This document shows, piece after piece, positions 45,562 through 53,530 of a stretch of DNA of 64,000 nucleotides. The translations under genes and the position numbers were made by a program. The notes under the pieces are model-generated. The model saw only the letters and a program-made list of their open reading frames with translations. It was not told where the DNA came from and ran no database searches. Positions within the stretch are counted from its first letter, which is position 1, and each line of letters begins with the position of its first letter. The stretch comes from Pelagibacterium luteolum (lineage in GTDB: Bacteria > Pseudomonadota > Alphaproteobacteria > Rhizobiales > Devosiaceae), in contig NZ_FNCS01000006.1 of NCBI RefSeq assembly GCF_900100665.1, positions 1 through 64,000 on the forward strand. The letters run 5' to 3'.

Positions 45562-46752
45562 ATGAAAGACAACGCAGATTCTCGCCCGTTCGCGCCAGGA
45601 GCCGAAACGGTTCTGACACATGGCGGACGCGACCCGTCAGCCCAGCACGGTTTCGTCAATACGCCCGTCTATCGCGGCAGTACGGTCATTTTCGAGACGC
45701 TGGCGGACGCTGAGGACGCGCGCATTCGCTATCGCTACGGACGCCAGGGCACGCCCTTAACCGACGGGTTTGAAGCCATCGTCACCCAATTGGAGGGTGC
45801 TGCTGGAACGGTTTTGACCCCATCGGGCGTGTCGGCAATTTCCTTGTCACTTCTTACGTGTTTGTCGGTAGGTGACGAAGTTTTGATCACCGATTCGGTC
45901 TATGAGCCCACCCGCATCTTCGCCGATACTGTCTTGAAGCGTATGGGCGTCACCGTCCGCTACTTCGATCCTCGAATCGGCGCCGGTATCTCCAGCCTCC
46001 TTAGCGACGCCACGCGGGTCGTTTTTCTCGAAAGCCCTGGGTCCCTTACCTTCGAAATCCAGGACCTGCCCGCCATAAGCGCGGCCCTCGAGGATCGTGA
46101 CATCACGATCATTATCGACAATTCCTGGGCGACACCGCTGTTCTACACGCCACTCGCGCTCGGCGCTGACATCGTCGTCCATTCGGCGACAAAGATGTTT
46201 GTGGGTCATTCCGATGTGATGATGGGGACGGCCTCGGCCAATGACAGGCACATGGACGCGCTACGCGCGACCCACCGCACATTGGGGCTTATCGCATCAC
46301 CAGACGACACTTACCTTGCCACGCGCGGCATGCGCACGCTCGGCGTGAGGATGCGCGAACATGAGCGGCGAGCGCTCGACCTGGCGGCATGGCTCAACGA
46401 GGATTCTCGCGTCACCGTCCTCCACCCTGCCCTGCCCGATCACCCCGACCATGCAATCTTCAAGCGTGATTTCACCGGCTCGGGCTGTCTTTTCTCTTTC
46501 GTGCTACCCCCGGCGCCGCGCGAGGCTGTCGCTGCGCTTGTCGATCACATGGCGCTGTTTGGCATGGGCTATTCGTGGGGTGGTTTCGAGAGCCTTATTC
46601 TGCCCTCACGCCCGGCGCGCATACGCACGGCGGTGCCATGGACGGATCAGGGCAATCTCTTTCGCGTGCATGTCGGTTTTGAGGATTTCAACGACCTCAA
46701 ATCCGACCTTGCCTCGGGCCTCGATCGCTATTTCAGCACCGCCGGAATGTGA
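45562..46752 (+). CDS. metC: Cystathionine beta-lyase
   Basis: A 396-residue Cys/Met-metabolism PLP enzyme that converts cystathionine to homocysteine, pyruvate and ammonia. It has RYGRQGTPLTDGFEAIVTQLEGAAGTVLTPSGVSAI (phosphate-binding and substrate region), DNSWATPLFYTPLALGADI and the PLP lysine in VHSATKMFVGHSDVMMG. ATG at 45562 fits the family N-terminus; a longer upstream frame would run through the promoter region. The last 25 bases overlap the convergent PAP2 gene. Confidence 0.93.
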   Translation: MKDNADSRPFAPGAETVLTHGGRDPSAQHGFVNTPVYRGSTVIFETLADAEDARIRYRYGRQGTPLTDGFEAIVTQLEGAAGTVLTPSGVSAISLSLLTCLSVGDEVLITDSVYEPTRIFADTVLKRMGVTVRYFDPRIGAGISSLLSDATRVVFLESPGSLTFEIQDLPAISAALEDRDITIIIDNSWATPLFYTPLALGADIVVHSATKMFVGHSDVMMGTASANDRHMDALRATHRTLGLIASPDDTYLATRGMRTLGVRMREHERRALDLAAWLNEDSRVTVLHPALPDHPDHAIFKRDFTGSGCLFSFVLPPAPREAVAALVDHMALFGMGYSWGGFESLILPSRPARIRTAVPWTDQGNLFRVHVGFEDFNDLKSDLASGLDRYFSTAGM

Positions 46753-47576
46753 CGACGGCGCACCCAGCGCCAAAGTGGCTTGAAGGCTGTAAACATGCGG
46801 TAGTTGACCTTACCGTGCTCCATCCGCATCCCCCAGTTGCGGGTGACGAAGTAGTCACGCACGAGAATTGCCGAGGCCAGTCCAACAAAAGACCCCGCGA
46901 TCACATCTGAGAGATAGTGGTCGCCAACCACGATCCGGCTCAGTCCGATTCCCAGCCCGAACGCGATTATCCAGCCGTTGAACCGGCGATTGGTCAGGGT
47001 CCGCAGCATGAATGCAAACGCCAGAGCCGTCGTTGCGTGCCCTGAGGGAAAGCTGTGAAAGCTCCAATCGATGATCTCGAACGGTTTTAGGTACAACACC
47101 CCCAGTTCGTCGAGATACATCGGCCGCGCGCGCCCGATAATGCGCTTGAGGATCACAACGACGATGCCGGAAAAGGCTATCGTGGCAAAGATATACCCCG
47201 ATATCGACCCCAGCCCCGTCAGCGCCCAGCGCCAGCTATAGCTCAACTTCAGTCGAAGCGCCGCAAGGCAGAAGAGACCAGCAATCAGCGTGGGAAACAG
47301 CATCCAGTCCGATTTTCCGAAATCGGTCAGGAAAGCGAAAAATGCCCGCTCGCCCTCAGGCCAGGCGGCCAGCGCATGGAGAACCGGGGCGTCGAGAAGC
47401 ACGGCTATGGCGAGGAGGCCGATAATGGTCCAAAGCGGCCACCAAAACAGAACTTTTGCCTGCCGGTGCCGCTCGCGGACGGCATGAAACCAGCGGACGC
47501 TAAATGTGTCTGGGGAAAGCACGAATTGTCGTCCTCGAGATTTTCTTGTCAGCTTGGACCGAGACCCCGGTAACAT
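46728..47576 (-). CDS. PAP2-family membrane phosphatase
   Basis: A 282-residue inner-membrane protein with about six helices. The three phosphatase motifs are complete: KRIIGRARP (about 143-151), SFPSGHAT (about 174-181) and SRIVVGDHYLSDV (about 212-224). Members dephosphorylate undecaprenyl pyrophosphate, phosphatidic acid or lipid A. The substrate here cannot be told. The N-terminal 40 residues are basic. Confidence 0.9.
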   Translation of the reverse strand: MLPGSRSKLTRKSRGRQFVLSPDTFSVRWFHAVRERHRQAKVLFWWPLWTIIGLLAIAVLLDAPVLHALAAWPEGERAFFAFLTDFGKSDWMLFPTLIAGLFCLAALRLKLSYSWRWALTGLGSISGYIFATIAFSGIVVVILKRIIGRARPMYLDELGVLYLKPFEIIDWSFHSFPSGHATTALAFAFMLRTLTNRRFNGWIIAFGLGIGLSRIVVGDHYLSDVIAGSFVGLASAILVRDYFVTRNWGMRMEHGKVNYRMFTAFKPLWRWVRRRHIPAVLK

Positions 47577-47625
47577 GCCTTGCCCTATGATGAAAGAATG
47601 TGTATCGCAACACCCGTGACCAAGT

Positions 47626-47702
47626 CGGGGTATAGCTCAGCCTGGTAGAGCACTGGTTTTGGGAACCAGGGGTCGCAAGTTCGAATCTTGCTGCCCCGAC
47701 CA
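47626..47702 (+). tRNA. tRNA-Pro (TGG)
   Basis: CGGGGTATAGCTCAGCCTGG opens the gene, the anticodon arm CTGGT-TTTGGGA-ACCAG gives TGG, the T loop is GTTCGAATC, and the 3' acceptor TGCCCCG ends with A and the encoded CCA. A good cloverleaf. Confidence 0.96.
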
Positions 47703-47738
47703 CGGTCACGAAAAACGCTTATGGGCAAAGTGGACACA

Positions 47739-48044
47739 ATGGTTGCACGCATCTATCGCCCTGCCCGCAACGCCATGCAGTCGGGCAAGGGCAAGAGCCA
47801 GGATTGGACGCTCGTCTTCGAGCCCGAGCAGCCACGGTCCATCGATCCGCTTATGGGCTACACCTCCTCGTCCGATATGAAGCAGCAGGTCAAGCTGCGC
47901 TTCGATACGCTCGAAGAGGCGGAAAATTACGCGCGCCGCGAAGGTATTCCCTACGTCGTGCAGCCCGTGCAGGAACCGACCATCAAGAAGGTCAGCTACC
48001 CCGACAATTTCCGCTACGACCGCAAGGTGCCCTGGACCCATTAG
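47739..48044 (+). CDS. NDUFS4-like (18 kDa) accessory subunit of complex I
   Basis: A 101-residue protein of the ETC complex I subunit family (mitochondrial NDUFS4/AQDQ), present in alphaproteobacterial complex I. Hallmarks are MVARIYRPARNAMQSGKGKSQDW, FEPEQPRSIDPLMGYTSSSDM and the ending KKVSYPDNFRYDRKVPWTH. It stabilises the junction between the NADH and quinone modules in mitochondria. The gene lies about 27 kb from the nuo operon, immediately after tRNA-Pro, and may be read from the tRNA promoter. ATG at 47739 is taken; ATG at 47721 is possible. Confidence 0.93.
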   Translation: MVARIYRPARNAMQSGKGKSQDWTLVFEPEQPRSIDPLMGYTSSSDMKQQVKLRFDTLEEAENYARREGIPYVVQPVQEPTIKKVSYPDNFRYDRKVPWTH

Positions 48045-48056
48045 GGCCTGGGCTAT

Positions 48057-48806
48057 ATGGACACCTATCTTCTGATCGTCCTCGGCGGTGCCGCCGTCGC
48101 TGGTTTCGTACAGGGTCTTTCGGGATTCGCGTTCGCGCTGGCGAGCCTGTCGATCTGGGCCTGGGCCGTCGACCCCGCGCTTGCCGCACCCATGGCGGTG
48201 TTCGGTTCGCTGGCCGGACAATTGGTTACGCTTCCTCTGGTCGGCCGCCATTTCAATATCCGCGCTACGCTTCCCTTCGTTATTGGCGGGATCATCGGCG
48301 TGCCGCTCGGCATCTGGCTGCTGAGCGTCTTCGATCCCCTGGGCTTCAAGCTCGCGCTGGGAATATTCCTCCTCCTCTATTGCCCGGCCATGCTGTTCGT
48401 CCCCCATGATTTCCGCCTCACAATCGGCGGCAAATGGGCTGATGGCGTATCGGGCTGGCTGGGCGGCATTCTTGGCGGTCTTGGTGGCATGGCGGGGCCG
48501 GTCCCTACGCTCTGGTGCACCTTGCGCGGCATGGACAAGGAGACCCAGCGCGGCATCATGCAGGGATTCAACATCTCCATGCATGTCACGACGCTGACTG
48601 GCTATTTCCTTGCCGGCTCCATCATAACCGGCGAAACGCTTCGCCATTTCGGGCTGGTTGCCGTGGCCCTCGTCATCCCGTGCCTCTTTGGCGCGACCTT
48701 ATTCAAGCGCCTCGGCACGCGCGCCTTTCGGCGCGTCGTACTCATGCTGCTGTTCCTGTCCGGCCTCGTCCTCACGGCGTCCAGCCTACAGACGCTGCTG
48801 CTCTAG
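48057..48806 (+). CDS. TSUP (TauE/SafE) family membrane exporter
   Basis: A 249-residue inner-membrane protein with about eight helices. The duplicated family motif is seen as AGFVQGLSGFAFALASLSIW near the N-terminus and GWLGGILGGLGGMAGPVPTLW in the middle. Members move sulfite, sulfoacetate or other organosulfur anions; the substrate here is unknown. It starts 12 bases after the NDUFS4-like gene, so they probably share a transcript. Its stop overlaps that of the convergent anti-sigma factor by four bases. Confidence 0.85.
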   Translation: MDTYLLIVLGGAAVAGFVQGLSGFAFALASLSIWAWAVDPALAAPMAVFGSLAGQLVTLPLVGRHFNIRATLPFVIGGIIGVPLGIWLLSVFDPLGFKLALGIFLLLYCPAMLFVPHDFRLTIGGKWADGVSGWLGGILGGLGGMAGPVPTLWCTLRGMDKETQRGIMQGFNISMHVTTLTGYFLAGSIITGETLRHFGLVAVALVIPCLFGATLFKRLGTRAFRRVVLMLLFLSGLVLTASSLQTLLL

Positions 48807-49513
48807 ACTACGGGCGCCCGGGCAAACCCTTTGAGCAGAATGGGTCCTGTCGGTCGTCCGGTCGGCGAACCACCCTCGGGCTCGACGGTGATCTCATAAA
48901 GCTGGTCCGGCTGCGGTGCGGGCAGATCCGGCCCACCCAGAATGAGTTCGCGCGCTTCCTGGAACGTGCCGAGCGAAACGGGGCCCGTTTCTGCGTCGGG
49001 CAATGTCCACATCTCGAGCGTCGAGTTCGGCGGCGCGATCAACGCTTCGAGCGGAATGATGCGGATACTGTCGTCATCGAACGCCTCGATAATCGCGCCC
49101 GGCGCCATGTCATCGCTGAGCAGCACGGCCACGACGAGCGGCGCCTGCCCCTGCTGCGGCGTCTGTAAGCTTTGGCCGCTGAAAAACCCAACACCCAATG
49201 CCAAGGCGACGGACGCAGCCATGCCCGCCCAGCGCGGCACGCCGAAGACACCAGGCTTGGTATTCGTGTTCGCAGCGGTAAGCACCTGCTGCTGCCCCAG
49301 CGCGCTATCGATGCGCCCCCAAAGGCCAACGGGAACGGGCTCAGCCGAAACCGTATCATCGAGCGCCTGAAAATGGGTCTGCAATGCAGTGACGGCGCGC
49401 AGCAGTTCGGGCTCGCGCGTCAGCCGCTCTTCAAAGCGGGCACGATTGGCGCTGTCCATCTGGCCCAGCACGTAATTGGCGATGTCATCGTTGTGATCGG
49501 ACCTGGTGTTCAT
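48803..49513 (-). CDS. Anti-sigma factor, RskA type
   Basis: A 236-residue inner-membrane regulator. The cytoplasmic N-terminus (DIANYVLGQMDSANRARFEERL) is a typical anti-sigma helix bundle without zinc ligands. One membrane helix (MAASVALALGVGFFSGQS, about 113-130) follows, and the periplasmic C-terminus matches anti-sigma-K factor RskA (LEMWTLPDAETGPVSLGTF, LPAPQPDQLYEITVEPEGGSPTGRPTGPILLKG). It should hold the adjacent ECF sigma factor inactive until cleaved. The ATG overlaps the sigma stop by four bases. An earlier in-frame start lies within the sigma gene and is unlikely. Confidence 0.9.
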   Translation of the reverse strand: MNTRSDHNDDIANYVLGQMDSANRARFEERLTREPELLRAVTALQTHFQALDDTVSAEPVPVGLWGRIDSALGQQQVLTAANTNTKPGVFGVPRWAGMAASVALALGVGFFSGQSLQTPQQGQAPLVVAVLLSDDMAPGAIIEAFDDDSIRIIPLEALIAPPNSTLEMWTLPDAETGPVSLGTFQEARELILGGPDLPAPQPDQLYEITVEPEGGSPTGRPTGPILLKGFARAPVV

Positions 49514-50061
49514 CCGAGACACTCCTGCAATGCGATCATGCCGCGCCGAATCCAGGCTTTCACCGTTCCCAGCGGGGCATCGAGTTTTGCGGCGACCTCC
49601 CCATGCGTCAGGCCGGTGACGTAGCAGAGAAGAATCGCCTTGCGTTTTGTTGCGTCCAGTTGGGCGAGACACCCCTTGAGCGCGTGCCGTTCCGGCATCA
49701 GTTCATAGGCAGTGTTGGCTTCCCCGACGCGGTCGCCCATGGCATCGAGCGTTTCGCCATCGACGTGATCCACCCGTCCAGAATCACGCAAAAGGTTGAG
49801 GGCGCGATTGCGCACGATCCGGGTGATCCATCCCCGGGCCTGGCCATATTTGGGATCGTACTGGCCCGCCCGCTGCCAGATGGCGACGAACGCATCCTGC
49901 ACGACCTCCTCAGCCAGATCGGGACGCCTGACGATTCGACGCGCCACGGCGATCAACCGTCCGGCTTCGAGGCGAAAGAGCTCTTCGAGCGCGGACTTAT
50001 CGCCGTCAGCGATGGCTAAAACCAGACTATCTACTGCCATCGGCGCGGCTGTATCCGTCAT
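49510..50061 (-). CDS. ECF sigma factor, SigK/RpoE-like
   Basis: A 183-residue extracytoplasmic-function sigma factor. Region 2 spans about LFRLEAGRLIAVARRIVRRPDLAEEVVQDAFVAIWQRAGQYDPKYGQARGWI, and region 4 includes LDATKRKAILLCYVTGLTHGEVAAKLDAPLGTVKAWIRRGM. The start at 50061 is preceded by GGGGGG and lies in front of a divergent secreted DUF4394 gene. The pair sigma/RskA anti-sigma is translationally coupled (ATGA). Confidence 0.93.
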   Translation of the reverse strand: MTDTAAPMAVDSLVLAIADGDKSALEELFRLEAGRLIAVARRIVRRPDLAEEVVQDAFVAIWQRAGQYDPKYGQARGWITRIVRNRALNLLRDSGRVDHVDGETLDAMGDRVGEANTAYELMPERHALKGCLAQLDATKRKAILLCYVTGLTHGEVAAKLDAPLGTVKAWIRRGMIALQECLG

Positions 50062-50249
50062 CGATCCCCCCTTCTGGTTGCTCCTTTCTGCACACCTTAC
50101 ACATCGGGAAGTGTTCCAGATGCAAAAAAACAAAAAAGTCATCCGCCTGGGTGCATCCAGATCGCTTTGTGGCGTGTTGGGCCAGTGTAACCATCATGCG
50201 CTCCGTCATCGGCGGAGGGCACAAGACTTTGAAAAACCAGGAGAACATT
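50062..50249. promoter_or_regulatory. Divergent promoter region, ECF sigma / DUF4394
   Basis: This 188-base gap holds both promoters. A short palindrome GGAA-GTG-TTCC (50107-50117) and a long A-rich run just after it are visible. ECF operons usually carry a promoter for their own sigma, so a shared ECF promoter element is expected, but I cannot assign it. Confidence 0.4.
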
Positions 50250-51041
50250 ATGACTTACCGTGTTTTTGCCCAAGCCGCCCTTGTTGGCACGAGCTTTCTG
50301 GCCCTTAGCGGCGCCGCCCTTGCCCAGTCTGCTGTCGGCCTGGCCGGCGACAAGACTCTCGTCATGATCGACACCGAATCCCTTGCCGTCGAAGGCATGA
50401 TGGAAGTCTCTGGCGTCGACACACTTTGGGGCATCGACCAGCGTCCGGCTGACAATATGCTTTATGGCGTGGACCAGGACTACAATATCGTCACGATCGA
50501 CCTTGAGTCTGGTGAAGCGACCGTCGTCTCCACCATCACCGAAACCATCGGTGGCGATTATTCCATGGTCGACTTCAACCCGGTCGCCGATCGCCTGCGC
50601 TTCATGGGTTCAGACGGCACCAACCTTCGCATCAACGTTGATACCGGCGAAACCACGGTCGATGGCGACCTGAACTTTGCCGAAGGCGACGAAATGGCTG
50701 GCATGGACTTCACCGTCGTCGCTACGGCCTACACCAACTCGGTCGGCGCGCCTGAAGCCACTGCGATGTACGACATCGAGTGGAACAACCTCGCTCTCCT
50801 GCAGCAGACTGCTCCCAATGACGGCACGCTGGAAACACGCGGCATGCTCGGCGTCGATTCCGTCGACGGCATTGCGTTTGACATCTTCGCTGAAGAGATC
50901 GACGCAAACACTGCCTATCTGGTCGCGAACATGACCCTTCACACTGTTGATCTCGAATCCGGGGCAGCAACCGAGGTTGGTCCCATCGAAGGTCTTGACG
51001 TTGTCCTCCGCGACATCGCATTCCTTCATGAAGGCATGTAA
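50250..51041 (+). CDS. Secreted DUF4394 domain protein
   Basis: A 263-residue exported protein. The signal peptide MTYRVFAQAALVGTSFLALSGAALA is cleaved before QSAVG. The rest matches DUF4394, a beta-propeller-like repeat protein: TLWGIDQRPADNMLYGVDQDYNIVTIDLESGEAT, then DYSMVDFNPVADRLRFMGSDGTNLRINVDTGET. The function of the family is unknown. AGGAG precedes the ATG at normal spacing. The gene is divergent from the sigma/anti-sigma pair, which suggests it is a target of that sigma. Confidence 0.88.
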   Translation: MTYRVFAQAALVGTSFLALSGAALAQSAVGLAGDKTLVMIDTESLAVEGMMEVSGVDTLWGIDQRPADNMLYGVDQDYNIVTIDLESGEATVVSTITETIGGDYSMVDFNPVADRLRFMGSDGTNLRINVDTGETTVDGDLNFAEGDEMAGMDFTVVATAYTNSVGAPEATAMYDIEWNNLALLQQTAPNDGTLETRGMLGVDSVDGIAFDIFAEEIDANTAYLVANMTLHTVDLESGAATEVGPIEGLDVVLRDIAFLHEGM

Positions 51042-51063
51042 TTTCTGCACTCTGCGGATACGG

Positions 51064-51093
51064 AAAGGGGCGGCTCAGGCCGCCCCTTTTTTT
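51064..51093 (+). terminator. Rho-independent terminator after the DUF4394 gene
   Basis: An 11-bp perfect stem (AAAGGGGCGGC at 51064-51074 with GCCGCCCCTTT at 51079-51089, four-base loop) is followed by a T-run to 51093. It can also end the convergent sugar operon, with a shorter U-tract. Confidence 0.92.
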
Positions 51094-51109
51094 CAACTGA
51101 TCGCGTCGA

Positions 51110-52258
51110 CTAGCGTCCTAATGGCGTCCAACGGCTGTCATCCTGGCTCGATTTCACCGCCGCCATGATGAACTCCATGCCCTCGACGCCATCCTCGAGC
51201 GTCGGCAACAGCGCCTCGAACTCCGCCCCATCGCCCCGGATCACGGCGGCGAACTGGCTGTAGAGCGTAGCAAAAGCTTCTAGATAGCCCTCGGGATGGC
51301 CTGACGGTATCCGCACGCCCATGGCGCCGGCAGCCGTGCCATCAATCGCGCCGCCACGCGTCAGCAGCTGCTTGGGTTTTCCGAACTCGGTGAACCACAT
51401 GTAATTGGGGTTGTCCTGCCGCCACTCGATGCCGGCCTTTTCGCCATAAACGCGCAGCTGCAGTCCGTTTTCACAACCGACCGCCACCTGGCTCGCCCAC
51501 AGCATACCCTTAGCTCCGCCCTCGAAGCGCAGCATGATATGGACATTGTCATCGAGCTTGCGTCCGGGAACAAACGCATCGAGGTCGGCTGACACCGCGC
51601 TGGTCTTGAGCCCGGTGACGTAGCGCGCCAGATTATAGGCGTGCGTTCCGATATCTCCGATCGCCCCGCCTGCGCCCGATTTGGACGGATCGGTGCGCCA
51701 TGCCGCCTGCTTGTTCTCGTCACCGGCTTCGACGGCAAGCCAATCTTGCGGGTACTCCACCTGCACGACGCGGATCTTGCCCAGAGCCCCGGAGTTCACC
51801 AACTCCCGTGCCTGCCGGATCAACGGATAGCCCGTATAGTTATGCGTGAGCAGAAACTTCGCGCCGTTCGCCGGTTTGATGTCCCGCAAGGCATAGGCGT
51901 CATCGATGGTCGAGGTCAGCGGCTTGTCGCAGATAACGTGGATGCCCGCCTCGAGAAACGCCTTGGCAGGCGCGAAATGCATGTGGTTGGGCGTGACGAT
52001 CGCCACCGCCTCGATCCCATCCTCTCGCGCTGCTTCCGCCCGCGCCATCTCGGCGAAGTCGGTATAGACGCGATCGTCGGCCAACCCGAGATTTTTACCC
52101 GATTCCTTTGCCACCTCAGCCCGCGACGAGAGCGCACCCGCCACAAGCTGGAAATCGCCATCGAGCCGCGATGCGATGCGATGCACGTAGCCAATAAAGG
52201 CCCCCGTCCCGCCCCCGACCATGCCGAGCCTGATCGGCCGCTTTCCGTTTTCTGCCAT
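51110..52258 (-). CDS. Gfo/Idh/MocA family oxidoreductase
   Basis: A 382-residue NAD(P)-dependent sugar or polyol dehydrogenase. The Rossmann motif is LGMVGGGTGAFIGYVHRIA, followed by the family CDKPLT motif (the EKP position, here Asp-Lys-Pro) near 113-118, and the catalytic region GAIGDIGTHAYNLARYVTG holds the expected Asp and His. It is the second gene of a two-gene unit behind a LacI-type operator. Many relatives oxidise a sugar at C3, which is a guess here. Confidence 0.9.
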   Translation of the reverse strand: MAENGKRPIRLGMVGGGTGAFIGYVHRIASRLDGDFQLVAGALSSRAEVAKESGKNLGLADDRVYTDFAEMARAEAAREDGIEAVAIVTPNHMHFAPAKAFLEAGIHVICDKPLTSTIDDAYALRDIKPANGAKFLLTHNYTGYPLIRQARELVNSGALGKIRVVQVEYPQDWLAVEAGDENKQAAWRTDPSKSGAGGAIGDIGTHAYNLARYVTGLKTSAVSADLDAFVPGRKLDDNVHIMLRFEGGAKGMLWASQVAVGCENGLQLRVYGEKAGIEWRQDNPNYMWFTEFGKPKQLLTRGGAIDGTAAGAMGVRIPSGHPEGYLEAFATLYSQFAAVIRGDGAEFEALLPTLEDGVEGMEFIMAAVKSSQDDSRWTPLGR

Positions 52259-52272
52259 CTCGATAAACTCCT

Positions 52273-53328
52273 CTAATCCAGGCCCAGCATCTTCCGATTG
52301 GCCGCCCGGTCTGTACCGGCGCCCGCAAAATCATCGAACGCCTTTTCGGTCACGCGAATAATGTGGTTGGCGATGAACTCCGCCCCTTCACGCGCACCGT
52401 CTTCGGGATGCTTGAGCGCGCATTCCCATTCGAGCACCGCCCAGCCGTCGAAATCATAGGCGGCGAGTTTGGAAAAGATCGCCGCGAAGTCAACCTGTCC
52501 GTCGCCCAGCGAGCGGAACCGCCCTGCCCGGTCGATCCAGCTCTGGAACCCGCCATAAACGCCCTGCCGCCCCGTTGGGTTGAACTCGGCGTCCTTGACG
52601 TGGAACATCTTGATCCGCTCGTGGTAGATGTCGATGTAGTCGAGGTAATCGAGCTGCTGCAAAACGAAGTGGCTCGGATCGTAGAGCAGATTGGCCCGGG
52701 CGTGATTGTTCACGCGCTCGAGGAACATCTCGTAGCTGATCCCGTCGTGCAGATCCTCGCCCGGGTGAATCTCATAACAGACATCCACGCCCGCTTCGTC
52801 GAACGCATCAAGGATCGGCGTCCAGCGCCGCGCCAGTTCGTCGAACGCTTCTTCCACCAGCCCGGCCGGACGCTGCGGCCACGGATAGATATAGGGCCAG
52901 GCCAGAGCACCCGAGAACGTCGCGTGCGCGGTGATACCCATATTTTGAGAGGCTTTGGCCGCCCATTTGAGCTGATTGACGGCCCATTCCTGCCGCGCCT
53001 TGGGGTTGCCGCGCACTTCAGGCGCCGCAAACCCATCAAAGGCTGAGTCATAGGCCGGGTGAACCGCGACCAACTGCCCCTGCAAATGCGTCGAGAGCTC
53101 GGTGATGGTGATCCCGTGCTTGCCGGCGATCCCCTTGAGCTCGTCGCAATAATCCTTGGACTCGGCTGCCTTTTTCAGATCGATGAAGCCCGACACCCAG
53201 GTGGGAATCTGTACGCCTTTGTAGCCGAGGCTTGCGGCCCATTTGCAGATGTTGTCGAGCGTGTCGAACGGCGCCGTATCACCAGCGAACTGCGCCAGGA
53301 AAATAGCCGGACCCTTGAGGGTGCGCAT
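52273..53328 (-). CDS. Sugar phosphate isomerase/epimerase, xylose-isomerase-like TIM barrel
   Basis: A 351-residue AP-endonuclease-2-fold enzyme with metal ligands in CYEIHPGEDLHDG (Glu), LLYDPSHFVLQQLD (Asp and His), MFHVKDAEF (His) and AVLEWECAL (Glu). It is likely an isomerase, epimerase or lyase acting on an oxidised sugar. The ATG at 53328 has GAGGAG in front. It pairs with the Gfo/Idh/MocA dehydrogenase downstream, 14 bases away. The longer length (family about 280) comes from extra segments near 95-160. Confidence 0.88.
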   Translation of the reverse strand: MRTLKGPAIFLAQFAGDTAPFDTLDNICKWAASLGYKGVQIPTWVSGFIDLKKAAESKDYCDELKGIAGKHGITITELSTHLQGQLVAVHPAYDSAFDGFAAPEVRGNPKARQEWAVNQLKWAAKASQNMGITAHATFSGALAWPYIYPWPQRPAGLVEEAFDELARRWTPILDAFDEAGVDVCYEIHPGEDLHDGISYEMFLERVNNHARANLLYDPSHFVLQQLDYLDYIDIYHERIKMFHVKDAEFNPTGRQGVYGGFQSWIDRAGRFRSLGDGQVDFAAIFSKLAAYDFDGWAVLEWECALKHPEDGAREGAEFIANHIIRVTEKAFDDFAGAGTDRAANRKMLGLD

Positions 53329-53418
53329 GTGAATCTCCTCCTTTAAATTCAGGACTTTCCAAAAATTGTACCCGCCAACGCTCCGTCCCGTAAGCGGCTC
53401 ATGACGTACGTGCGTCAC

Positions 53419-53432
53419 TGAAATCGTTTACA
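53419..53432. promoter_or_regulatory. LacI-type operator, copy 4
   Basis: TGAAATCGTTTACA differs by one base from copy 2 (TGAAATCGATTACA) before the binding-protein gene. It lies 91 bases upstream of the isomerase start, placing the two-gene unit in the same regulon as the transporter operon. Confidence 0.72.
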
Positions 53433-53530
53433 GCCTATCGTGGTGCCGACCACAGTCAAGCGCCCGAAACAATCGCGGCGCATGCCTTCCCCCAAAGACA
53501 TGCGCCGCGCCGGGAGGAGCTCGTGAAAAA

